64,000 nucleotides of DNA from Mesocentrotus franciscanus (taxonomy: Eukaryota; Echinodermata; Echinoidea; Camarodonta; Strongylocentrotidae): assembly GCA_037976565.1 (NCBI GenBank), contig CP137680.1:20052675-20116674 (forward strand), given 5' to 3'. The translations under genes and the position numbers were made by a program. The notes beneath the pieces are model-generated. The model saw only the letters and a list, made by a program, of their open reading frames with translations, did not search any database and was not told the origin of the DNA. This document shows positions 59,886-64,000 of the stretch, in pieces. Each line of letters opens with the position of its first letter. Position 1 is the stretch's first letter.

Positions 59886-62800
59886 TTAATTGGCATCCAT
59901 GAGCTGGTAGTCAATATAATATATCACTGCAATAGCTCCTATAAGAAAGAATCAATAAATTAAATAGAATTTACATTTACAAAATATTAAAATAATAAGA
60001 ATTGTGCCAAGAGCACCTGAAATTCAACCTGATACGGAATGGAAACGATTTGAAAATTGAACGGCATCAAGGTATGAATGGCAAGATGGTACTGGTAAAA
60101 AAGTGGCCCAACATCTAAAGCAGCAAAGGTGACGATCTTCTGGCATGTCCTCCTGTTGGCAATGACAAAAATTAAAGAGCTTGAATTTAAAATGACAGGC
60201 TTTGATGAATAGAGTAGTGCACATTTTACAGTGAAAATGACAGTGACTGCTTAATTTTTCTTAAAGTGACTCGGTAACATTGTTGAAGGTTGATGAAAAA
60301 AATTGCATAATTTCTGTAAAAAATGTTACTTATTATATTCCTTCTACTGTACTAACCCTCTGACATGAAAAAAAATCCTGAAAAAAATTCTCAAATCACA
60401 AAGATATCTATGGTTTTCTTTGAAGGCGTCACTGGTCAACACCCTCTAACAGTGATTAACAGTAAATTCTCCCAACCATTTTTGAATTTTCCCAACCGTT
60501 TTTCAATGAAAAAAAGACATAAATCAGGCTATTAAAAATCTTTCAACACTTAATTGTCTGGAATGGTATATAGAGCCAATTTATTGCTTTGTGAAGATTT
60601 ACATTCACCTAAAATGTAATTAAATTGTAATAATATAGTTGGGAGAATTAAGAAATCGATCAGATCAGTTTTTCCCAATTTGTATCATTAATAATGGTCC
60701 GTTTTCACTCAAATTTTCAGATTATATTTAATTGTACATCTAGCATTGAAGTCATTACCTTAGCACCACTTTCTCTCATCTGAACAATGTTACCAAGTCC
60801 CTTTAAGCATTGTAGATGTCAAAGCGATGGAGATGTTTCATAAAAACATTTTTTTTTGGCCATCTCCCAAACCATTCCCCTGGGATGTTGCAATAGCATA
60901 CAATGTATTTAAAGACGCATAGTAGTGGGCTCTCATGGGGAATTCGACACCATTCGGGTGACTACCAGTAACAGGTGTAGTCAATCACCAGAATTGGCCT
61001 TCACTTTTATGACCAACAGGTCTTTTGTAAAGCCCTGCATTTTCCAGGTGTAGTCAATCACCAGAATTGGCCTTCACTTTTATGACCAACAGGTCTTTTG
61101 TAAAGCCCTGCATTTTCCACCAATCGCCCCATATGAAAAGGTCATCAACTTACATTTCCCCCACCTGAAGACTTTCCAAGAGACTAGGGGGTTTTTCTTG
61201 ATGGGACTCCAGGTTTGCTGTGTGTGCGAGACTTGAACACCCATTAATAGAAATTCCACCAAGTCTGGTGTTAGTGAATTATGACCTACTGCACATGGAA
61301 ACTGTCTACCATCTCCCTTTAACTCAATGTGGACCAAATGTAAACAAATGCTGAAAAGCTCAGTACTCACCATAACTGGAAGAAGCCTCTTCATTCTGTC
61401 ATCTTCTGTCATCCTGTAGGTCAAGAACATAGGAGAAAAAAATAAGGATGTTGTCAAATACCAGATATGAAATTTATAATGGTAACAGAATACAATAATT
61501 AATGCATTAATCAAAATTAAAAAAAAACAATTGGTTTACTGTGTATGCCTGGCCTTACTCATTTGTAAAATCACGACACACAGTAACTACACAAGCCACT
61601 TTCTTCTTTTTCTGCTTTTCGTTGTTTAGATTTGTTTTATGTATTTTGTTATTCTTTCGTATGTCAGCAGGTACACTCTACAGCTTTTGCATCTGTTTTT
61701 TTTCTCAATTTTTTTTGAAGAAAAAATAAATAAATAAATAAATACACACTGCAGCAATGGACATGAACATTGATACAAACGTCATGAAATTTTGTAAAAT
61801 GCCTTCCCCTTCCTTTTGTAAAATTATATGTGTGCAATTTTAAACAATGATGCCAATGATTCCTTGCAAATGATGTCCTGTTCTTCTGTTTGTACATAAT
61901 ATCATGTACAGTGTACTAGTAAATGATACAATTTTTACACCAACATGACTTAACATTAACTAGAAAAGTCAACGCATATTTAATGAGCTATGACCTTTGA
62001 CCTACATACTCCAAAATCAAACTTAGGCTGCGATTTGATACCATGTACCTTCATATCAAATTTGATTAAAATCCGTCAAACAGTATTAAAGTTATCGATC
62101 GGAAACAAGATTCGCATATTTAATGAGCTATGACCTTTGACCTACATACACAGAAATTGAACTTAGGCTGTGTTTTGATACCGTGTACCTTCATATCAAA
62201 TTTGATTAAAATCCGTCAAACAGTATTGAAGTTATCGAACGGAAACAAGATTCGCATATTTAATGAGCTATGACCTTTCACCTACATACTCGGAAATTGA
62301 ACTTAGGCTGTGTTTTGATACCGTGTACCTTCATATCAAATTTGATTAAAATCCGTCAAACAGTATTGAAGTTATCGAACGGAAACAAGATTCGCATATT
62401 TAATGAGCTATGACCTTTCACCTACATACTCGGAAATTGAACTTAGGCTGTGTTTTGATACCATGTACCTTCATATCGAATTTGATTAAAATCCGTCAAA
62501 CAGTATTGAAGTTATCGAACGGAAACAAGATTCGCATATTTAATGAGCTATGACCTTTCACCTACATACTCGGAAATTGAACTTAGGCTGTGTTTTGATA
62601 CCGTGTACCTTCATATCAAATTTGATTAATATCCGTCAAACAGTATTGAAGTTATCGATCGGAAACCAGATGTGTATTTTTTCGCATATATAATGAGCTA
62701 TGACCTTTGTCCTTTGACCTACATACCCCGAAATCGAACTTAGCCTGTATTTTGATACCATGTACCTTCATATCAAATTTCATTAAAATCCGTTAAACAT

Positions 62801-64000
62801 TACTAAAGTTATCCATCGGAAACCAGATGTGTATTTTTTCGCATGTTTAATGAGCTATGACCTTTGACCTTTGACCTACCTACTCTGAAATCGAACTTAG
62901 CCTGTATTTTGATACCATGTACCTTCATATCAAATTTCATTAAAATCCGTCAAACATTACTAAAGTTATCGATCAGAAACCAAATTTGTTACGAACGGAC
63001 GGATGGACGGACGGACGGAAGGAAGGAAGGACGGACAGCAGCGTTTCTATATCCCCTCCGACTTCGTCGGCGAGGGGATAACAATGTACAATATACATAT
63101 CATGGACATGTTTACAGATGAGATGACAGTGACAATGAAGTGCCCCAAAAAAAAAAAAAAGAAGAATAATAATAAAATTTTTAAAAATAAAACAAGTTGG
63201 AAAAAAATCTTGATACACGACTTTGAGGAAGAGGAAAGATTCTGGTTAAGCAAATTGAAAAAAACATGTAGCTAATCACATTTTAAAATTGCACCTGCAG
63301 CTTTATCTACTGAATCAATTTTTGTTTTAATTTGTTTGATGAAGGATACATGTATTCACATGAACGGTGAACCAAATATGAATTCAATCGGTGAGTTGTG
63401 TCTAGAATCGAGACATTGATTTTAATTACAGGAGGCCATGGACTATTTCAGAAAACAGAGAAACCATTGCATTTGTGTTACTTTATATACTGTTCTTCTA
63501 CATGCACATTCTGAACTGTCAACATGAGTGAGATGTAATAATGCATTCATTACCATTACACTTCCCTTTTTTCTTGAAATCCTTGAAGAGCCAATTATAT
63601 CTTGATGATCACACAAACATGACCGATGACCACTGTATTGCCTGATGAACCTTCTTATCTTTTCAAATTCAAAGTATGCAGAGGAAATACATGAAAACAC
63701 ATGTAAATAGGATGAAGACATTTCCACTCGTTTCAATGAAACACAAAACGATAAGCATTATGGTAACGCTGAGGATTTTCTTTATGAATCCAGCACAACA
63801 CAACTTTCATATTGCCCACGATGCACCAGACAATGGATAACTGCTGTGACTAGATGTATAGGCTTTTGGCTGCAGACTGAATTTTTTTACTGCTTTGGGT
63901 GAACAGGAACTTTATCCGCAGAGATGCTTCCGGAAAGAAATGCATTCCCACGACTCACCAATCTAGACGAAGCCCTGAGAGGCCTAAAGATGTCCCGTCC
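59886..64000 (-). CDS. Possible 3' exons of an unrecognised minus-strand gene entering from the right
   Basis: Four minus-strand segments have good splice sites and join in one open phase: 64000-63959 (donor TTG|GTGAGT), 61413-61371 (acceptor GACCTACAG, donor ATG|GTGAGT), 60152-60029 (acceptor GCCAACAG, donor CAG|GTTGAA) and 59938-59886 (acceptor CTTATAG, stop TAA). The joined tail, about 88 residues, reads LSGLRLDW, MTEDDRMKRLLPVM, a Cys-rich part (HLCCFRCW) and a final hydrophobic AIAVIYYIDYQLMDAN. I recognise no family. The third exon is also open in another frame (KIVTFAALDVGPLFYQYH), and the first exon could instead run RDIFRPLRASSRL and stop soon after, so the frame is uncertain. Confidence 0.3.
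60261..60806 (+). mobile_element. TTAA-flanked MITE, family 2, copy b
   Basis: A 546-bp element with the same terminal inverted repeats and the same internal sequence as 36173-36706. The bases outside the TTAA differ between the two copies, which fixes the boundary. It lies between two proposed exons of the unrecognised minus-strand gene. Confidence 0.88.
60909..61322 (+). mobile_element. TTAA-flanked MITE, family 3, copy b
   Basis: Starts TTAAAGACGCATAGTAGTGG and ends ACCATCTCCCTTTAA, with TTAA at both ends and short inverted ends. Relative to 3763-4115 it contains an internal tandem duplication of about 73 bp (starts 60972 and 61045), which explains its greater length. Confidence 0.82.
61960..63079 (+). 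mobile_element. Tandem-repeat mobile element, pearl/Helentron-like, element 2
   Basis: Begins CTAG (61960), then seven tandem units starting taatgagctatgacc at 61981, 62121, 62261, 62401, 62541 (140 bp each), 62691 and 62848. A (ACGG)n-type run follows at 62995-63040, then a hairpin ATCCCCTCCGAC-ttc-GTCGGCGAGGGGAT (63051-63079). The architecture equals element 1 in opposite orientation, but the unit sequence differs. No open reading frame. Confidence 0.8.
63080..63958. other. No gene seen
   Basis: AT-rich, with an A-run at 63147-63160. It would be intron of the proposed minus-strand gene if that model is right. Confidence 0.45.

Overview
The window is animal (metazoan) nuclear DNA. Its genes are split by GT-AG introns and embedded in AT-rich sequence full of (CT)n, (GA)n, (CAT)n and (GATA)n microsatellites. 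It also holds tRNA-derived SINEs, TTAA-flanked MITEs, mariner-like MITEs and tandem-repeat elements of the pearl/Helentron type known from marine invertebrates. The gene content (alpha-like GABA-A receptor, CNBD2-like protein, Tim8) and the repeats suggest a marine deuterostome, most likely an echinoderm such as a sea urchin. That assignment is inference.

Layout. (1) 1-9352: no convincing exon; MITE copies, SINE fragments and local duplications. (2) 9353-42667, plus strand: a Cys-loop, GABA-A-type, anion-selective receptor subunit. Eight exons were joined by hand and all phases agree. The N-terminal/signal-peptide exon is missing or lies upstream. Exon 4 (the Cys-loop exon) is present twice, almost identically. 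Decayed relics of exons 3 and 5 lie just upstream of the real ones. The intron after exon 3 holds a 26-bp minisatellite whose units look like splice donors. (3) 44707-51662, minus strand: a seven-exon, 508-codon protein with one intact and one degenerate cyclic-nucleotide-binding domain, resembling CNBD2. It converges on the receptor gene. (4) 53288-53569, plus strand: a single-exon Tim8 coding sequence with a probable 3'UTR intron. (5) 55683-64000: repeat-rich, with two tandem-repeat elements sharing one architecture and nuclear-receptor DR1-like motifs, two mariner-like MITEs, two TTAA MITEs, and a weakly supported set of 3' exons of an unrecognised minus-strand gene entering from the right.

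The genes are functionally unrelated (synaptic/neurotransmitter receptor, cyclic-nucleotide sensor, mitochondrial import chaperone). The most interesting signal is repeated exon duplication and decay in the ligand-binding half of the receptor gene, together with CU-rich tracts and the donor-like minisatellite that could affect its splicing. The receptor also has an unusual pore residue (Met at M2 6') and replaced modulator-site residues.
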